Source of the DNA: Pararhizobium gei
GTDB lineage: Bacteria > Pseudomonadota > Alphaproteobacteria > Rhizobiales > Rhizobiaceae
Length of the DNA stretch: 64,000 nucleotides
Reading direction: 5' to 3'
Assembly: GCF_029223885.1 (NCBI RefSeq)
Contig: NZ_CP119409.1
Coordinates: 3,834,501-3,898,500 of the forward strand
Made by a program: the position numbers and the translations under genes. How positions within the stretch are numbered: position 1 is the stretch's first letter; each line of letters begins with the position of its first letter. This document shows positions 43,784 to 56,112 of the stretch, piece by piece. The notes beneath the pieces are model-generated. The model was not told where the DNA came from. It worked only from the letters and a program-made list of their open reading frames with translations, and did not search any database.

Positions 43784-46780
43784 TTAACCGCCGAGCGCGT
43801 CTTCTAGGAAGGCCGCCAGCTGGGCAAGATGTTTCGACATCAGACCCGTCGCAGGCGACGCTGCGGCCGGACGGCCCGTATAGCGCACGCGCTGATACTT
43901 CGCGTCGATATGGGCAAGCACCCATTCCAGGTAAGGATCGATGAACGACCAGGCGCCCATATTCTTCGGCTCTTCCTGGCACCAGACCATCTCCGCGTTG
44001 CGGAAGCGGCTAAGTTCGTTGATCAGGGCCTTCGCCGGGAACGGATAAAGCTGTTCGACGCGCAGCAGGTAGATATCGTCGATACCACGCCTCTCGCGCT
44101 CTTCCAGAAGGTCGTAGTAGACCTTGCCCGTGCAGAGCACGACGCGCCGGATCTTGGCATCCTTCTGCAGCTTGATCGGGCCATCCTTGATGACTTCGGC
44201 ATCATCCCAGAGCAGGCGGTGGAAAGAGGTTTCGCCAGCCATGTCCGACAGGCTCGATACCGCCCGCTTGTGACGCAGGAGCGACTTCGGTGTCATCAGG
44301 ATCAATGGCTTGCGGAAGTCCCGCTTTACCTGCCGGCGAAGGATGTGGAAATAGTTCGACGGGGTTGTGACATTGGCAACCTGCATATTGTCTTCGGCGC
44401 ACATCTGCAACCAGCGCTCCAGACGGGCAGAGGAATGTTCCGGGCCCTGCCCTTCGTAGCCGTGCGGCAAAAGGCACACGAGACCGGACATACGCAGCCA
44501 CTTGCGTTCGCCGGAAGAGATGAACTGGTCGAAGATGACCTGCGCGCCATTGGCGAAGTCGCCAAACTGGGCTTCCCAAAGGGTCAGTGCATTCGGGCGG
44601 GCAAGCGAATATCCATATTCGAAGCCAAGCACCGCCTCTTCCGAGAGCATCGAGTTGATCACCTCGTAACGGGCTTGGGTCGGCGCCAGATTGGCAAGCG
44701 GGATATAGCGCTCTTCCGTTTCCTGATCGTAAAGCACGGTATGACGCTGCGAGAAGGTGCCGCGTTCGCAGTCCTGGCCCGACAGTCGGATCTTCGTGCC
44801 CTCGACGGCGAGCGAGCCGAAGGCAAGCGCCTCCGCCATCGCCCAATCGATACCTTCGCCGGTCTGGATCATGTTGGCGCGGCCATCCATGAAGCGCTGG
44901 ATCGTGCGATGGACGTTGAAGCCCGCCGGAACTTCAGACAGCTTGCGCCCGACATCCTTCAGCACCTTCATCGGCACCGAGGTCTTGCCGCGGCGCTGCT
45001 CGTCCTGATTGTCGGCGGCCCGAAGACCCGACCATACACCGTCCAGCCAGTCGGCCTTGTTCGGCTTGTAGGACTGTCCGGCTTCGAATTCCTGTTCCAG
45101 ATGGGCACGCCAGTCGGCGCGCATCTTTTCCAGTTCGCCTTCCGAAATCAGGCCCTCCGCGATCAGGCGTTCGCCGTAGATCTGGACAACCGTCTTGTGG
45201 GCGCGGATGACCTTATACATCTTCGGCTGCGTGAAGGACGGTTCGTCGCCTTCATTGTGGCCGAAGCGGCGATAGCAGAACATGTCCACGACAACCGGCT
45301 TGTGAAATTTCATCCGGAATTCGGTGGCAATCTTTGCAGCGTAAGTCACTGCTTCCGGATCGTCGCCATTCACATGGAAGATCGGCGCCTCGATCATCTT
45401 GGCCACGTCGGACGGATAAGGCGAAGAGCGTGAAAACGCCGGGTTGGTGGTGAAACCGATCTGGTTGTTGATGATGAAATGCACGGTGCCGGCGACGCGG
45501 TGACCGCGCAAGCCCGACAGGCCGAGAATTTCTGCCGTAACGCCCTGGCCGGCGAAAGCGGCGTCGCCGTGCAGCAAAAGCGGCATGACCTGCGCCCGCT
45601 CGGACAGCGGAATAACGTCGCCTTCGAAGACCTTCGCCATCTGGTCCTGCTTGGCGCGCGCCTTGCCCATGACAACGGGATTGACGATTTCGAGATGCGA
45701 CGGATTGGCCGTCAGCGACAGATGCACCTTGTTGCCGTCGAATTCGCGGTCGGAAGAGGCACCCAGGTGATACTTCACGTCGCCGGAGCCTTCGACGTCG
45801 TCCGGCGCTGCCGAGCCGCCCTTGAACTCATGGAACACGGCACGGTGCGGCTTGCCCATGACGTTGGTCAAGACATTGAGGCGACCGCGATGGGCCATAC
45901 CGAGAATGATTTCCTTGAGGCCTTCCTGGCCGCCGCGCTTGATGATCTGCTCCAGCGCCGGGATCAGCGATTCGCCGCCGTCGAGACCAAAACGCTTGGT
46001 CCCCTTGTACTTGACGTCGATGAACTGTTCGAAGCCTTCGGCCTCGATCAGCTTCTGCAGGATAGCCTTCTTGCCTTCAGGCGTGAACTCGACGCCCTTG
46101 TCCTTGCCTTCGATACGTTCTTGAATCCAGCCTTTGATTTCCGGATCGGATATATGCATAAACTCGACGCCGAGCGTCGAGCAGTAGGTGCGCTCAAGAA
46201 GATCAACGATCTCGCGAAGGGTCGCATATTCCAGCCCCAGCACATTATCGATGAAGATCCTGCGATCCATGTCTTCGGGGCCGAATCCGTAATTCGACGG
46301 CGACAGTTCATGATAGTCGTCGACAGGCGCGGCGATCTCAAGCGGGTCGAGCTTGGCATGCAGGTGTCCGCGCATGCGATAGGCGCGGATCAGCATGATT
46401 GCGCGCACACTGTCACGGGTCGCCTGGTGCACATCACCAGGCACTGCTGCAACACCGGTCGCTACAGCCTTTTCCTCGGCCTTGGCCTGCACCTTCTTTT
46501 CGATAACCTTCTCGACTGTACCCCAGTCGCCGTCCAATGCCGAAACCAGATCGCCCTTGGCGGCGATCGGCCAGTTCGGCTTCTTCCAGGAGGCGCCCTT
46601 GGCGGCCTTGATCACATCGTCAGGCTGGTCCTGCAGCGCCTTGAAGAAGGACTGCCACTCTCCGGAAACCGACGCCGGATCCCTTTCATAAGACGCGTGG
46701 AGCTGCTCGATATAGCTGGCGTTCGCTCCGTCGAGGAACGAGGTCAGCAGAAATTGCTCGTTGGCTTCTTGCCTTGCCAT
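43784..46780 (-). CDS. sucA: 2-oxoglutarate dehydrogenase E1
   Basis: A 998-residue thiamine-diphosphate enzyme that decarboxylates 2-oxoglutarate and succinylates E2. The N-terminal E1o-specific part includes FLDGANASYIEQLHASYERDP. The TPP-binding half shows GMAHRGRLNVLTNVMGKP and the GDAAFAGQG and NNQIGFTT segments; the transketolase-like C-terminal half includes HGYEGQGPEHSSARLERWLQ. It follows sucD after 155 bases, a gap that holds a hairpin and possibly a second promoter. Confidence 0.96.
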   Translation of the reverse strand: MARQEANEQFLLTSFLDGANASYIEQLHASYERDPASVSGEWQSFFKALQDQPDDVIKAAKGASWKKPNWPIAAKGDLVSALDGDWGTVEKVIEKKVQAKAEEKAVATGVAAVPGDVHQATRDSVRAIMLIRAYRMRGHLHAKLDPLEIAAPVDDYHELSPSNYGFGPEDMDRRIFIDNVLGLEYATLREIVDLLERTYCSTLGVEFMHISDPEIKGWIQERIEGKDKGVEFTPEGKKAILQKLIEAEGFEQFIDVKYKGTKRFGLDGGESLIPALEQIIKRGGQEGLKEIILGMAHRGRLNVLTNVMGKPHRAVFHEFKGGSAAPDDVEGSGDVKYHLGASSDREFDGNKVHLSLTANPSHLEIVNPVVMGKARAKQDQMAKVFEGDVIPLSERAQVMPLLLHGDAAFAGQGVTAEILGLSGLRGHRVAGTVHFIINNQIGFTTNPAFSRSSPYPSDVAKMIEAPIFHVNGDDPEAVTYAAKIATEFRMKFHKPVVVDMFCYRRFGHNEGDEPSFTQPKMYKVIRAHKTVVQIYGERLIAEGLISEGELEKMRADWRAHLEQEFEAGQSYKPNKADWLDGVWSGLRAADNQDEQRRGKTSVPMKVLKDVGRKLSEVPAGFNVHRTIQRFMDGRANMIQTGEGIDWAMAEALAFGSLAVEGTKIRLSGQDCERGTFSQRHTVLYDQETEERYIPLANLAPTQARYEVINSMLSEEAVLGFEYGYSLARPNALTLWEAQFGDFANGAQVIFDQFISSGERKWLRMSGLVCLLPHGYEGQGPEHSSARLERWLQMCAEDNMQVANVTTPSNYFHILRRQVKRDFRKPLILMTPKSLLRHKRAVSSLSDMAGETSFHRLLWDDAEVIKDGPIKLQKDAKIRRVVLCTGKVYYDLLEERERRGIDDIYLLRVEQLYPFPAKALINELSRFRNAEMVWCQEEPKNMGAWSFIDPYLEWVLAHIDAKYQRVRYTGRPAAASPATGLMSKHLAQLAAFLEDALGG

Positions 46781-46889
46781 AGTGCTTCGCGGACCTGTCC
46801 GTCCGCCTCCTGACTTGTTGTATACACCGGGAAATTCCCGGCCAAACCGTCTTCATGGGAGCGCGAAAACCGCGCTAACCTTAAAATGG

Positions 46890-46926
46890 GGCTGACGGGA
46901 AAGGCTACAATGCCTACCCCGTCAGT
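46890..46926 (-). terminator. Hairpin between sucD and sucA
   Basis: CTGACGGG and CCCGTCAG (46892-46899 and 46918-46925) are inverted repeats, and the loop can pair GGC with GCC. On the minus strand the stem is followed by CCCCATTTT, so it could partly end transcripts after sucD and adjust the ratio of mdh-sucCD to sucAB. Confidence 0.45.
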
Positions 46927-46935
46927 TTCAGGTTT

Positions 46936-47838
46936 TTAGCCCTTCAGGACCTCTACCAGTGTCGTGCCGAGGCGTGCCGGGGAGGGCGAAACCTTGATGC
47001 CGGCCGCTTCCATGGCCGCGATCTTGGATTCCGCATCGCCCTTGCCACCCGAAACCACGGCGCCTGCATGGCCCATCGTCCGGCCCTTCGGCGCCGTGCG
47101 ACCGGCGATGAAGCCTGCCATCGGCTTCTTGCGGCCCTTCTTGGCTTCGTCGATCAGGAACTGAGCCGCGTCTTCTTCGGCCGCGCCACCGATTTCGCCG
47201 ATCATGATGATCGAGGTCGTGGCCGGATCGGCGAGGAACATTTCGAGCACGTCGATGAATTCGGTTCCCTTGACCGGGTCGCCGCCGATGCCGACAGCCG
47301 TGGTCTGGCCAAGGCCTTCGTTTGATGTCTGGAACACGGCTTCATAGGTCAGCGTGCCGGAGCGCGAGACGATGCCGACCGAACCCTTGCGGAAGATCGA
47401 GCCCGGCATGATGCCGATCTTGCACTCTTCCGGTGTCATGATGCCCGGGCAGTTCGGACCCAGCAGGCGGGACTTCGAGCGGTCGAGGCGAGCCTTGACG
47501 CGGACCATGTCCATGACCGGAATGCCTTCGGTGATGCAGGTGATGAACGGGATCTCGGCTTCGATCGCCTCGATGATCGCATCCGCAGCACCGGCCGGCG
47601 GAACGTAGATCACGGACGCATTGGCGCCGGTCCGTTCCTTGGCTTCGGCAACGGTCGCGAAGATCGGCAGGCTTTCGCCCTTCGAACCGGTCCAGGTTTC
47701 ACCACCCTTCTTCGGATGGATGCCGCCGACCATCTGCGTACCGTAATAGGCAAGCGCCTGCTCGGTGTGAAAGGTGCCGGTCTTGCCGGTCAGGCCCTGA
47801 ACGAGGACCTTGGTGTCTTTATTGACGAGAATAGACAT
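46936..47838 (-). CDS. sucD: Succinyl-CoA synthetase alpha subunit
   Basis: A 300-residue CoA-binding subunit. It has [23 protein letters not shown] [20 protein letters not shown], the CoA site VYVPP-type [33 protein letters not shown] and the phosphorylated His in [12 protein letters not shown]. With SucC it makes ATP or GTP from succinyl-CoA. The start at 47838 gives the family N-terminus [15 protein letters not shown]; it is 19 bases after sucC. Confidence 0.96.
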   Translation of the reverse strand: MSILVNKDTKVLVQGLTGKTGTFHTEQALAYYGTQMVGGIHPKKGGETWTGSKGESLPIFATVAEAKERTGANASVIYVPPAGAADAIIEAIEAEIPFITCITEGIPVMDMVRVKARLDRSKSRLLGPNCPGIMTPEECKIGIMPGSIFRKGSVGIVSRSGTLTYEAVFQTSNEGLGQTTAVGIGGDPVKGTEFIDVLEMFLADPATTSIIMIGEIGGAAEEDAAQFLIDEAKKGRKKPMAGFIAGRTAPKGRTMGHAGAVVSGGKGDAESKIAAMEAAGIKVSPSPARLGTTLVEVLKG

Positions 47839-47857
47839 TAGTTCGGGTCCTTCAAAT

Positions 47858-49051
<1,194 letters not shown>

Positions 49052-49096
49052 GGGATTTTCCTGTTTAGGAGCCAGACGGCAATTGTATCAGGCCGA

Positions 49097-50210
<1,114 letters not shown>

Positions 50211-50216
<6 letters not shown>

Positions 50217-50243
50217 TTTTCTTACGTAAACGTAAGATTTTGA
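50211..50243. promoter_or_regulatory. Palindrome upstream of mdh
   Basis: TCAAAAT-ttt-CTTACG and CGTAAGATTTTGA flank a TAAA centre. The arms are perfect apart from a 3-base bulge in the left arm. It abuts the shared mdh/sdhC motif. It could be an operator for mdh or a terminator-like hairpin after zapE, whose stop is 28 bases away on the same strand. Confidence 0.5.
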
Positions 50244-50270
50244 TGTCGATTTTATGACGAGCGCCATTCG

Positions 50271-51410
50271 CTAACGATGAGAATTTTTCGCATATTCGGC
50301 ACTTTGCATTTCAATGAGCCGCGATACGGTCCGATCGAACTCGAAACCTTCCGTGCCGTTCCGTGCCGTTAAAAGATCAGCGGGAGGAGCTACCGCCGTT
50401 GCGAAGAGCCGCGCTCCCCGGTCATAGATCGTATCGACCAGAAGGATGAAACGTTTCGTCTCGTTGCGGCGCTCGGGCCCGAGATGCGGGATATGATCGA
50501 TGAAGATCGTATCGTAGTGCGTGAGAATGGCGAGATAGTCGGCGGCGGCCAGCGGCCTTTCGCAGAGTTCGCCAAAGGAAAACCGGGCGCATGTGCCCGC
50601 TGCAGCCGGTATCTTGATCTTTCGGCCTTTATGCGCCACCTCGGCGGTTGTAACGACACGTCCATCCATCGCCGTCTTCCACGCCCTTTCCATTCCTGCA
50701 TCCGCCTGCGGCCCGAGCGGCGAAAGCCAGACCGGCAGTCCTTCCATCTTCGACATCCGGTAATCCGTACCGGTATCCAGCGGCACTATATCAGCGTAGG
50801 ACTTCAGCAGATCGATGAAGGGCAGAAACAGATCCCGGTTCAGCCCCTCGCGGTAGAGATTGACCGGCTCGACATTCGATGTCGCTACCAGCACACAGCC
50901 CTTGGCAAAAAGCTCGCCGAACAACCGCGACAGAATCATCGCGTCGGTAATGTCCGTGACGGAAAACTCGTCGAAGCACAGAAGCCTGGCCTCGGCGAAA
51001 AGCTCGGAGGCAACCGGCGGAATCGGATCGGCTTGGCGCGTCTCGCCGTTCTTCAGTTTCTGCCGGTGTTTGAAGATGCGTTCGTGCACATCGGCCATGA
51101 AGGCGTGAAAATGCGCCCGGCGCTTGCGCTGAATGGGCACCGTTTCGTAGAACAGGTCCATCAGCATGGTCTTGCCACGCCCGACGCCACCGTAGATGTA
51201 GAGACCCTTCAGAGGTGGGTTCTCCCGCTTGCGGGCGGCAAACAACCATCCCAGCGCATTCGACTTGCGTTGCGCGCGGCTACCGGCCAGCGCGGCCAGA
51301 AGATGGTCGAGACGCCTGGCAATGCCAAGCTGAGCGGGATCGCGGCTTATCGTTCCGGCGACGATCATGGCCTCGAGCTGTCGCGAAACGCTGTCTTCAG
51401 GATTGGGCAC
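50271..51410 (-). CDS. zapE: AFG1-like ATPase (ZapE)
   Basis: A 379-residue P-loop ATPase. It has Walker A YGGVGRGKTMLMDLFY at about 74-81, Walker B LLCFDEFSVTDITDAMIL and the arginine-containing LVATSNVEP sensor region, all typical of AFG1/ZapE. E. coli ZapE associates with the Z-ring under stress. The start is a GTG at 51410 without a strong ribosome-binding site, so the N-terminus is less sure. It lies directly upstream of mdh on the same strand, as I recall from other rhizobia. Confidence 0.9.
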   Translation of the reverse strand: MPNPEDSVSRQLEAMIVAGTISRDPAQLGIARRLDHLLAALAGSRAQRKSNALGWLFAARKRENPPLKGLYIYGGVGRGKTMLMDLFYETVPIQRKRRAHFHAFMADVHERIFKHRQKLKNGETRQADPIPPVASELFAEARLLCFDEFSVTDITDAMILSRLFGELFAKGCVLVATSNVEPVNLYREGLNRDLFLPFIDLLKSYADIVPLDTGTDYRMSKMEGLPVWLSPLGPQADAGMERAWKTAMDGRVVTTAEVAHKGRKIKIPAAAGTCARFSFGELCERPLAAADYLAILTHYDTIFIDHIPHLGPERRNETKRFILLVDTIYDRGARLFATAVAPPADLLTARNGTEGFEFDRTVSRLIEMQSAEYAKNSHR

Positions 51411-51439
51411 GCGCTAAACCGGTCGGAGGCTGGCGATCG

Positions 51440-51466
51440 AAAAAAAGCCCGGCGATTAGCCGGGCC
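51440..51466 (-). terminator. Intrinsic terminator of the Omp19-like gene
   Basis: Read on the minus strand, GCCCGGC-TAATC-GCCGGGC is followed by seven T, 7 bases after the stop. Confidence 0.88.
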
Positions 51467-51472
51467 GGTGGA

Positions 51473-52018
51473 TCAACGGCTCAGGCTGATAGACTGGCCG
51501 CCATTCGTCGATCCGTCAAAGCGCGAATCGGCGGTCTTGAACAGACGCGCCAGCGGATTGCCGTTCCTGTCCTTGAGCACGACCTGTTTTCCCGCCACTT
51601 CCCAGGAGCCCATGGCCGTCAACTCACCGGCGCAGCCCCGCGTGCCGCCACGCGAGCCGCTGCCGAGATTGGTGAGCGTCAGGAACATGTCACAGGAACT
51701 GCCGGCATTTGAAACCCGCCAGTTGCCGACCATCGCTTCCTTGGTCACGTCGAGAGCATTGGTTGCCGCGGCGACTTCCGTGGCCGCCGGCTGGACGCCG
51801 CCGACCGCTGCCGTCCCGCTTACGGGCGCCGCTGGAAATTGCGAGGCGTCCTGCGTCGGGTCAGGGAGCTGGTTGGATGAGACGGTGGGAACAGGCTGTG
51901 CCTGAAGCGGGGCCGGGGAAATAGTATTGTTCCCGCCGAAATCGGTCATGGACGTCCGTTGACATCCAGCCACCGCCAGCACCACAGCCAGTCCCGCAAC
52001 CGCATGTATTGTCCGCAT
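51473..52018 (-). CDS. Omp19-like outer-membrane lipoprotein, AprI/Inh protease-inhibitor family
   Basis: A 181-residue lipoprotein. A signal peptide ends in a lipobox (VLAVAGC) with Cys19 as the lipidated residue. A Pro/Ala/Thr-rich linker runs to about residue 90, followed by the AprI/Inh beta-barrel domain ([19 protein letters not shown], then [14 protein letters not shown]) with two Cys likely forming its disulfide. Layout and length match Brucella Omp19, a known protease inhibitor. The start at 52018 has GGGAG 7 bases upstream. Monocistronic, with its own terminator. Confidence 0.88.
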   Translation of the reverse strand: MRTIHAVAGLAVVLAVAGCQRTSMTDFGGNNTISPAPLQAQPVPTVSSNQLPDPTQDASQFPAAPVSGTAAVGGVQPAATEVAAATNALDVTKEAMVGNWRVSNAGSSCDMFLTLTNLGSGSRGGTRGCAGELTAMGSWEVAGKQVVLKDRNGNPLARLFKTADSRFDGSTNGGQSISLSR

Positions 52019-52388
52019 GTCTAAGCTCCCGATCATCTCTGCTATGGCGTTGTCCAGTGGAATATAGGCGGAATTCGCTTAAAACTAACTTTAATTTCGA
52101 GATGACTGTGATTCTTTAAGACCTGTGGCATGATTGAAACGATGGAGCCTCGCGTCGTGGAGTTGCCAGAACCTTACGATGCGTTTATCGATCTTGTTTG
52201 CTTTCAGAGCGCGACAATTTCCCTCTTCTCCCCAGCGGGGACAAGTGCCGAACGAGGTGAAGCGACGAAGGAGCTTGGCGAAGCCTGAGCAACATGGAAG
52301 CTGACATTCGGCCTCCTCATCCGGCGCTTCACGCCACCTTCTCCGCGCCGGGGAAAAGACAGAGCAAGCTCCTACTGAGAGATCAAAA
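52019..52388. other. Intergenic region between the Omp19-like gene and sdhB
   Basis: These 370 bases hold no credible gene. The left part (52019-52140) would carry the promoter of the Omp19-like gene. The right half is a RIME-like repeat, listed separately. No clear terminator for sdhB is seen outside that repeat. Confidence 0.6.
52206..52365. repeat. Degenerate RIME-like repeat downstream of sdhB
   Basis: The two sides contain CCCTCTTCTCCCCAGCGGGG and CACCTTCTCCGCGCCGGGG in inverted arrangement, with CCTCATCCGGCGCTTCACGC inside. This is the wording of a second class of short palindromic repeats common in Rhizobiaceae intergenic DNA. The arms are imperfect, suggesting an old copy. It lies just beyond the sdhB stop and may fold in the sdh transcript 3' end. 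Confidence 0.65.
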
Positions 52389-53168
52389 TCAGACCCGCCG
52401 CTCGATCATCATCTTCTTGATCTCGCCGATCGCCTTGGCCGGGTTCAGGCCCTTGGGACAGGTCTGGGCGCAGTTCATGATGGTGTGGCAGCGATAGAGC
52501 CGGAAGGGATCTTCGAGATCGTCCAGCCGCTCACCCTTGGCTTCATCACGGCTATCGATCAGCCAGCGATAGGCCTGCAGCAGGACGGCCGGCCCCAGAT
52601 AGCGGTCTCCATTCCACCAGTAGCTTGGGCAAGAGGCGGAACAGCAGGCGCAAAGAATGCACTCGTACAGGCCATCCAGTTTCTGGCGATCCTCGTGGCT
52701 CTGCTTCCATTCTTTGGCCGGTGTCGGCGAAACGGTCTTCAGCCAGGGCTCGATCGAACGATGCTGGGCGTAGAAATTGGTGAGGTCCGGCACCAGATCC
52801 TTGACGACAGGCATATGCGGCAGCGGATAGACCTTCACCGTGCCCTTCACATCGTCCATGCCCTTGGTGCAGGCAAGCGTATTGGTGCCATCGATATTCA
52901 TGGCACAGGAACCGCAAATGCCCTCCCGGCAGGAGCGGCGCAGCGCCAGCGTCGGATCGATCTTGTTCTTGATGTAGAGCAGCGCATCGAGCACCATCGG
53001 GCCGCAATCATCGACATCGATATAAAATGTATCGATCGACGGATTTTTGCCGTCATCCGGGCTCCAGCGATAGATCCTGAGTTCACGGGTGTTCGTGGCA
53101 CCAGCCGGCTTCGGCCAGACCTTGCCTTCGGTCATCGTCGAGTTCTTGGGGAGAGCGAGTTCAACCAT
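52389..53168 (-). CDS. sdhB: Succinate dehydrogenase iron-sulfur subunit
   Basis: A 259-residue subunit carrying three Fe-S clusters between flavoprotein and quinone. The [2Fe-2S] ligands are in [16 protein letters not shown] and NTLACTKG; the [4Fe-4S] and [3Fe-4S] ligands are in [18 protein letters not shown] and [21 protein letters not shown]. It is the last gene of sdhCDAB, 12 bases after sdhA. A RIME-like repeat follows. Confidence 0.97.
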   Translation of the reverse strand: MVELALPKNSTMTEGKVWPKPAGATNTRELRIYRWSPDDGKNPSIDTFYIDVDDCGPMVLDALLYIKNKIDPTLALRRSCREGICGSCAMNIDGTNTLACTKGMDDVKGTVKVYPLPHMPVVKDLVPDLTNFYAQHRSIEPWLKTVSPTPAKEWKQSHEDRQKLDGLYECILCACCSASCPSYWWNGDRYLGPAVLLQAYRWLIDSRDEAKGERLDDLEDPFRLYRCHTIMNCAQTCPKGLNPAKAIGEIKKMMIERRV

Positions 53169-53180
53169 GTTTCATTCTCC

Positions 53181-55025
53181 TCAATAAACCCGCGCCTTCG
53201 GCTCGATCTTGTAGGGATCGATACCCGGCTGCAGCAGTTCGGTATGCACCGGGCGATAATCGAGCTTCACATCACCTGCCTCGTTCACCCAGGACAGGGT
53301 ATGCTTGCGCCAGTTGACATCGTCGCGCCCGGCAAACGGGCCATCGACATAGTCTTCGCGGGCATGGGACCCGCGGCTTTCCTTGCGGGCTTCGGCGCCG
53401 TAGACCGTGGTAATGGCGTTGGCCATCAGGTTTTCCAGTTCCAGCGTTTCGACCAGATCGGAATTCCAGATCATCGAACGGTCGGTGACCTTGATATCAG
53501 GCAGTTCGCTCCAGATCGCACTCATGCGCTTGCAGCCGCTTTCCAGCGATTCCTGCGTGCGGAACACAGCGGCATCTTCCTGCATGGTGCGCTGCATCTT
53601 CTCGCGCAGGATGGCGGTCGGGGTTTGGCCATTGGCGTGCCGGAGCCGGTCGAAGCGCGTCATGATCTTGTCCGACGCCTTCTCGTTGATCGCGGGGATC
53701 GCAGAGGCGCGGTCGATGACTTCACCGGCGCGGATGGCGGCCGCGCGACCGAAGACCACGAGATCGATCAGCGAGTTGGAGCCCAGGCGATTGGCTCCGT
53801 GCACGGAGGCACAGCCGGCTTCGCCAACGGCCATCAGGCCCGGAATGATCCGCTCCGGATTGGCGCTGTCGGCGTCGAGCACTTCGCCCCAGTAATTCGT
53901 CGGAATGCCGCCCATGTTGTAATGCACGGTGGGCAGCACCGGGATAGGCTCGCGCGTCACATCGACGCCGGCAAAGATCTTGGCGCTCTCGGAAATGCCA
54001 GGCAGACGCTCGTGCAGCACGGCCGGGTCGAGATGATCGAGATGCAGGTAGATGTGGTCCTTGGCCTTGCCGACGCCGCGGCCCTCGCGGATTTCCAGCG
54101 TCATGCAGCGTGAAACCACGTCACGGGACGCAAGGTCCTTGGCGGACGGCGCATAACGCTCCATGAAGCGCTCGCCCTCGGAATTGACGAGATAACCGCC
54201 CTCGCCGCGCGCACCTTCGGTGATCAGACAGCCAGCGCCGTAGATGCCGGTTGGATGGAACTGGACGAACTCCATGTCCTGCAGCGGAAGTCCCGCGCGC
54301 GCGATCATGCCGCCGCCGTCGCCGGTGCAGGTATGGGCCGAGGTCGCAGAGAAATAGGCGCGGCCGTAGCCGCCGGTCGCCAGCACCACCATCTTGGCGG
54401 CGAAGCGATGGATCGTGCCGTCGTCGAGGTTCCAGGCGACGACGCCGGTGCAGCGGCTGCCGTCATCGGACATGATCAGGTCGAGCGCGAAATATTCTAT
54501 GAAGAACTCCGCATTGTGCTTCAGCGACTGGCCGTAGAGCGTGTGCAGGATGGCATGGCCCGTACGGTCGGCGGCAGCACAGGTGCGCTGCACCGGCGGG
54601 CCTTCGCCGTAGTTCTGCATATGGCCGCCGAACGGACGCTGGTAGATCTTGCCCTCGGCATTGCGCGAGAAGGGAACGCCGTAATGCTCGAGTTCGTAGA
54701 CCGCCTTCGGCGCTTCCATGGCCAGATATTGCATGGCATCCACGTCGCCGAGCCAGTCAGAGCCCTTGACCGTGTCGTAGAGATGCCACTGCCAGCTGTC
54801 CGGCGTCATGTTCTGCAGCGAAGCCGCGATACCGCCCTGCGCCGCAACCGTATGGGAGCGCGTCGGGAAAACCTTGGTAATGCAGGCGGTCTTGAAACCC
54901 TGTTCGGCCATGCCGAGCGTGGCGCGCAGACCCGCACCGCCGGCACCGACGACGATCACGTCATAGGAATGGTCCACATAGGTATAGGCTCTGCCGTTGA
55001 TGGTCGCTGATGAATCGAAGGCCAT
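53181..55025 (-). CDS. sdhA: Succinate dehydrogenase flavoprotein subunit
   Basis: A 614-residue catalytic subunit that oxidises succinate to fumarate. The FAD motif [19 protein letters not shown], the covalent flavin His58 in [15 protein letters not shown], the [11 protein letters not shown] and [19 protein letters not shown] active-site segments and the C-terminal RPVHTELL are all present. It lies 6 bases after sdhD and 12 before sdhB. Confidence 0.97.
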   Translation of the reverse strand: MAFDSSATINGRAYTYVDHSYDVIVVGAGGAGLRATLGMAEQGFKTACITKVFPTRSHTVAAQGGIAASLQNMTPDSWQWHLYDTVKGSDWLGDVDAMQYLAMEAPKAVYELEHYGVPFSRNAEGKIYQRPFGGHMQNYGEGPPVQRTCAAADRTGHAILHTLYGQSLKHNAEFFIEYFALDLIMSDDGSRCTGVVAWNLDDGTIHRFAAKMVVLATGGYGRAYFSATSAHTCTGDGGGMIARAGLPLQDMEFVQFHPTGIYGAGCLITEGARGEGGYLVNSEGERFMERYAPSAKDLASRDVVSRCMTLEIREGRGVGKAKDHIYLHLDHLDPAVLHERLPGISESAKIFAGVDVTREPIPVLPTVHYNMGGIPTNYWGEVLDADSANPERIIPGLMAVGEAGCASVHGANRLGSNSLIDLVVFGRAAAIRAGEVIDRASAIPAINEKASDKIMTRFDRLRHANGQTPTAILREKMQRTMQEDAAVFRTQESLESGCKRMSAIWSELPDIKVTDRSMIWNSDLVETLELENLMANAITTVYGAEARKESRGSHAREDYVDGPFAGRDDVNWRKHTLSWVNEAGDVKLDYRPVHTELLQPGIDPYKIEPKARVY

Positions 55026-55031
55026 TTTGAA

Positions 55032-55412
55032 TTACCCTGCAAACGCGATCTTCAGAATGGCGAAAAGACAGAGCCCGCCAACTGCGATCGCAAAAAACGT
55101 ATTGAGCATCACGAAGACGATCTTCGCACCTTCGGCATGGACATAATCCTCGATGATGACTTGCATGCCGATCTTCATGTGGATGAGACCGGAGATCACC
55201 ACCATTCCCATGATCACCGCCACGAAGGGGTTCGACAGCGCGGCGATTACCTCGGCATAGGGCGCGCCGGCATATTTGATCAGGAACAGCACGAAGAAAA
55301 TGATCAGCGGCACGTTGGCAACCGCCGTCAACCGCTGACGCCAGAAATGATCGGTGCCTTCCTTGGCTGAGCCAAGGCCGCGAACCTTGCCGAGGGGAGT
55401 ACGCATATCCAT
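55032..55412 (-). CDS. sdhD: Succinate dehydrogenase membrane anchor subunit
   Basis: A 126-residue anchor with three transmembrane helices (about 34-51, 58-80 and 97-122). [20 protein letters not shown] at the N-terminus and the heme/quinone-region His in [19 protein letters not shown] are typical of alphaproteobacterial SdhD. The ATG at 55412 gives the family start [14 protein letters not shown]. It lies 14 bases after sdhC. Confidence 0.93.
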   Translation of the reverse strand: MDMRTPLGKVRGLGSAKEGTDHFWRQRLTAVANVPLIIFFVLFLIKYAGAPYAEVIAALSNPFVAVIMGMVVISGLIHMKIGMQVIIEDYVHAEGAKIVFVMLNTFFAIAVGGLCLFAILKIAFAG

Positions 55413-55426
55413 CACATCTAATCCTC

Positions 55427-55819
55427 TCAGCGCACCACGTAGCCGACGATCCAGATCAGCAGCGTGACTGCGATCGAACCGATCAGATTGGCAATGGCAA
55501 GCTTGGTCGCAAAATGCTTCTCGTAGCCATAGCCCAGATCCCAGACGAAATGTCTCAACCCCCCGAACAGGTGGTGTACAAGCGCCCATGTATAACCGAA
55601 CAGAACCAGCTGCCCGATGATGGTGCCGAAAGCCCACATCGCCCAGTCATAATAGTCCGGACCGCTGGCAGCGGCAATCAGCCACCACGCAACGAGGATA
55701 GTGCCGAAGTAGAGCGCACCGCCGGTGATGCGGTGCACAATCGACATCACCATCGTTGGAATTGGCTTGTATATTTGCAGATGCGGCGAGAGCGGCCGAC
55801 CTTTGGTGACATTCGTCAT
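55427..55819 (-). CDS. sdhC: Succinate dehydrogenase cytochrome b556 subunit
   Basis: A 130-residue heme-binding membrane subunit with three transmembrane helices. [20 protein letters not shown] and [11 protein letters not shown] form the quinone-site region, and the heme-ligand His lies in [19 protein letters not shown]. It is the first gene of the sdhCDAB operon, starting at 55819. Direct and inverted repeats upstream suggest transcriptional control. Confidence 0.95.
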   Translation of the reverse strand: MTNVTKGRPLSPHLQIYKPIPTMVMSIVHRITGGALYFGTILVAWWLIAAASGPDYYDWAMWAFGTIIGQLVLFGYTWALVHHLFGGLRHFVWDLGYGYEKHFATKLAIANLIGSIAVTLLIWIVGYVVR

Positions 55820-55875
55820 CGGAACCCCACGGAGACGGAAGGGATGCCTAAGACGAGACAATTTTCCATCCGGTT

Positions 55876-55955
55876 ATTGCACATGATTGCACACAATTCA
55901 GTCAGCGACGTTTAATCGCCCTGTCGGAGAACGACAAGTGCGTTTGCAGTGCAAA
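55876..55955. promoter_or_regulatory. Repeats upstream of sdhC
   Basis: ATTGCACA occurs twice with a 10-base period (55876-55883 and 55886-55893), 57-74 bases before the sdhC start. A 13-base palindrome TTTGCAGTGCAAA is at 55943-55955. Both contain TGCA-type half-sites. A regulator binding site is likely, but which protein is unknown. Confidence 0.4.
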
Positions 55956-55958
55956 AAC

Positions 55959-55980
55959 ATTTTAATCGATTAGACGAAAA
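55959..55980. promoter_or_regulatory. Motif upstream of sdhC shared with the mdh region
   Basis: A 22-base element containing the palindrome TAATCGATTA lies 140-161 bases upstream of the sdhC start codon. It matches 50195-50216 before mdh at 18 of 22 positions, in the same orientation. Palindromes with a central CG suggest a LacI-type regulator, but this is inference. Confidence 0.5.
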
Positions 55981-56112
55981 CAGCTTTCGAAACTTGGCGA
56001 AAGGCATCGCCGTTAAGCATAGCACCCAAAATGTGAAGCCGCCCCGTGACTTTTCACAGCGGTTGCCCCACATTGCTTCTTAAGGATTTGTTAAGAGTTT
56101 CCGGAGGACTGC

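Noticed and set aside
43829..46813. Two long plus-strand frames (534 and 444 codons) antisense to sucA
   Set aside because: Shadow of the E1 gene; no ribosome-binding site or conserved motif.
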